Shown: piece after piece, positions 5,927 to 7,278 of the stretch
How positions within the stretch are numbered: the first letter of the stretch is position 1
How the letters are laid out: every line of letters begins with the position of its first letter
DNA from: Phyllobacteriaceae bacterium
GTDB lineage: Bacteria; Pseudomonadota; Alphaproteobacteria; Rhizobiales; Rhizobiaceae
Assembly: GCA_024645155.1 (NCBI GenBank)
Contig: JAHEGF010000165.1
Location: forward strand, 1-7,278
Reading direction: 5' to 3'
Length of the DNA: 7,278 nucleotides
Notes under the pieces: model-generated
Told to the model about the DNA's origin: nothing
What the model saw: only the letters and a program-made list of their open reading frames with translations
Database searches by the model: none
Made by a program: the position numbers and the translations under genes

Positions 5927-7278
5927 ATGAATGAGATAAAGCCAGGATATTCCGAATTTACCGGGCCAGCAGTCGTTGAAGCGGCTTTGGGCAAAAAAAG
6001 CCCTGAGCGTTTCATCAATCGCGAATTTTCTTGGCTGCAGTTCAATCGCCGTGTTCTCGAGGAGTCGCAGAATATTTGCCATCCGCTACTCGAGCGGGTG
6101 CGCTTCCTGTCCATTTCAGCCGCAAACCTCGATGAATTCTTCATGGTCCGTATCGCTGGCCTGGCCGGCCAGGTACGCGAAAGCATTACAACAACGAGCG
6201 CCGACGGCCGCACGCCGGAGCAGCAGCTGGAACAAGTGCTGATCGAGGTGCTCAAGCTACAATTCGATCAGCATGAATGCCTTGCCGACCTGCTGCAGGA
6301 ATTGAAAGCGGAAGGTATCGATCTGATCAGGCCCTCGGAATTGCGAAAATCGGAGAGAAAATGGCTCGACAGCCGGTTTCTCGAGGACATTTTCCCGGTA
6401 CTGACGCCATTGTCGATTGATCCGGCTCATCCATTTCCGTTTATTCCCAATCTCGGCTTCTCGATGGCGTTGCAGTTAAGGCGGCGAAAAACCGGTGAAC
6501 CGATGGTTGCCTTGCTGCGCTTGCCGACCGCCTTGCCGCGTTTCATAGCCTTGCCGCAACTGGGAACCTCACTACGCTATGTCCGTCTGGAAGATGTCGT
6601 CGGCATGTTTATCGGAAAACTGTTTCCCGGCTATTCGATCGATGGCGCGGGCACTTTCCGTGTCATCCGCGACAGCGACATCGAGGTGGAGGAAGAAGCC
6701 GAAGATCTCGTTCGCCTGTTTGAAAGCGCACTGAAACGCCGCCGCCGCGGCTCGGTTATTCGCATCGAATTCGACGTCGAGATGCCGGAATCGCTGCGCG
6801 ATTTTGTTGCTGGCGAACTGGGTGTTGCCGATACGCGAATTAGTGTGCTGACCGGTTGGCTGGCGCTCAGTCAGATCGCAGAAATCGTCTCGGCACCGCG
6901 TCCTGACCTGCGTTACGAGCCGTACAATCCAAGGTTCCCCGAGCGGATTCGCGAACATGGCGGCGATTGCCTTGCTGCAATCCATGAAAAAGATATTGTC
7001 ATTCATCACCCTTATGAATCCTTTGACGTCGTCGTTCAGTTTCTCCGGCAGGCTGCCGCAGACCCGGATGTCGTTGCGATCAAACAGACGCTTTACCGTA
7101 CTTCGAACGAAAGCCCGATCGTCCGAGCGCTTGTTGACGCGGCCGAGGCCGGAAAATCCGTTACGGCGCTGGTCGAGTTGAAAGCACGCTTCGACGAAGA
7201 GGCCAACATTCGCTGGGCGAGGGACCTCGAACGGGCAGGCGTTCAGGTGGTATTCGGGTTCATTGAGCTGAAAACCCA
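5927..7278 (+). CDS. ppk: Polyphosphate kinase PPK1 (5' part, cut by window end)
   Basis: These are the first 450 residues of polyphosphate kinase 1, which reversibly polymerises the terminal phosphate of ATP into inorganic polyphosphate at the inner membrane. The ATG at 5927 follows AGGAA (5916-5920), and the in-frame TAG at 5915-5917 excludes a longer start. The N domain carries NREFSWLQFN (31-40) and NLDEFFMVR (67-75), whose N67 matches the ATP-binding N45 of E. coli PPK. The catalytic part has IKQTLYRTS (385-393) with R391, and VELKARFDEEANIRWA (416-431) with R421, matching E. coli R375 and R405. By the same offset of 16, the autophosphorylated His (E. coli H435) would be residue 451. The window ends at the first two bases, CA, of that codon. 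Full-length proteins have about 690-730 residues, so roughly a third is missing. No defect is seen; the truncation is only the window edge. Confidence 0.97.
   Translation, partial: MNEIKPGYSEFTGPAVVEAALGKKSPERFINREFSWLQFNRRVLEESQNICHPLLERVRFLSISAANLDEFFMVRIAGLAGQVRESITTTSADGRTPEQQLEQVLIEVLKLQFDQHECLADLLQELKAEGIDLIRPSELRKSERKWLDSRFLEDIFPVLTPLSIDPAHPFPFIPNLGFSMALQLRRRKTGEPMVALLRLPTALPRFIALPQLGTSLRYVRLEDVVGMFIGKLFPGYSIDGAGTFRVIRDSDIEVEEEAEDLVRLFESALKRRRRGSVIRIEFDVEMPESLRDFVAGELGVADTRISVLTGWLALSQIAEIVSAPRPDLRYEPYNPRFPERIREHGGDCLAAIHEKDIVIHHPYESFDVVVQFLRQAAADPDVVAIKQTLYRTSNESPIVRALVDAAEAGKSVTALVELKARFDEEANIRWARDLERAGVQVVFGFIELKT

Noticed and set aside
5927..7278. ppk as a broken or truncated gene
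   Set aside because: The frame is intact to the last base and stops only at the window edge, with the final CA consistent with the catalytic His codon.

Overview
The window looks like chromosomal DNA of an alphaproteobacterium, most likely of the order Hyphomicrobiales (Rhizobiales). This rests on an aapJ-aapQ-aapM-aapP general L-amino acid transporter operon of the type known from Rhizobium (the related set in Rhodobacter is bztABCD), on a free-standing NDUFS6-like zinc-finger gene as found in alphaproteobacteria, and on the moderately high GC. I cannot name a genus. The coding content is ordinary housekeeping and transport; there is no sign of mobile elements, phage, CRISPR or RNA genes.

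Layout. Positions 2-4159 (+) hold the 3' end of aapJ (periplasmic binding protein), then complete aapQ and aapM (permeases) and aapP (ATPase). aapJ and aapQ are separated by 143 bases containing a perfect 13-bp hairpin with a GTAA loop. aapQ and aapM are 1 base apart, and aapM and aapP 15 bases apart. A U-tailed hairpin at 4199-4245 probably ends the operon. On the minus strand, reading towards it, an NDUFS6-like zf-CHCC gene (5586-5831) is followed by a salicylate-hydroxylase-type FAD monooxygenase (4318-5535). A 95-base divergent region with nested palindromes separates the zinc-finger gene from polyphosphate kinase ppk (+, from 5927), which runs off the right edge just before its catalytic histidine.

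How the genes work together. AapJ captures amino acids in the periplasm, AapQ and AapM form the membrane channel, and AapP supplies ATP-driven power. The zinc-finger protein resembles an accessory subunit of respiratory complex I. The monooxygenase downstream is probably co-transcribed with it, but its substrate is unknown. ppk makes polyphosphate from ATP and has no evident functional link to the others.

The points most worth a second look are in AapM. It is about 100 residues longer than the Rhizobium protein as I recall it, with a histone-like Lys/Ala-rich N-terminus and a roughly 70-residue insertion that adds two hydrophobic segments. After these come the aapJ-aapQ hairpin, the zinc-finger/monooxygenase pairing and the palindromes upstream of ppk. 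I found no convincing evidence of a wholly new system.
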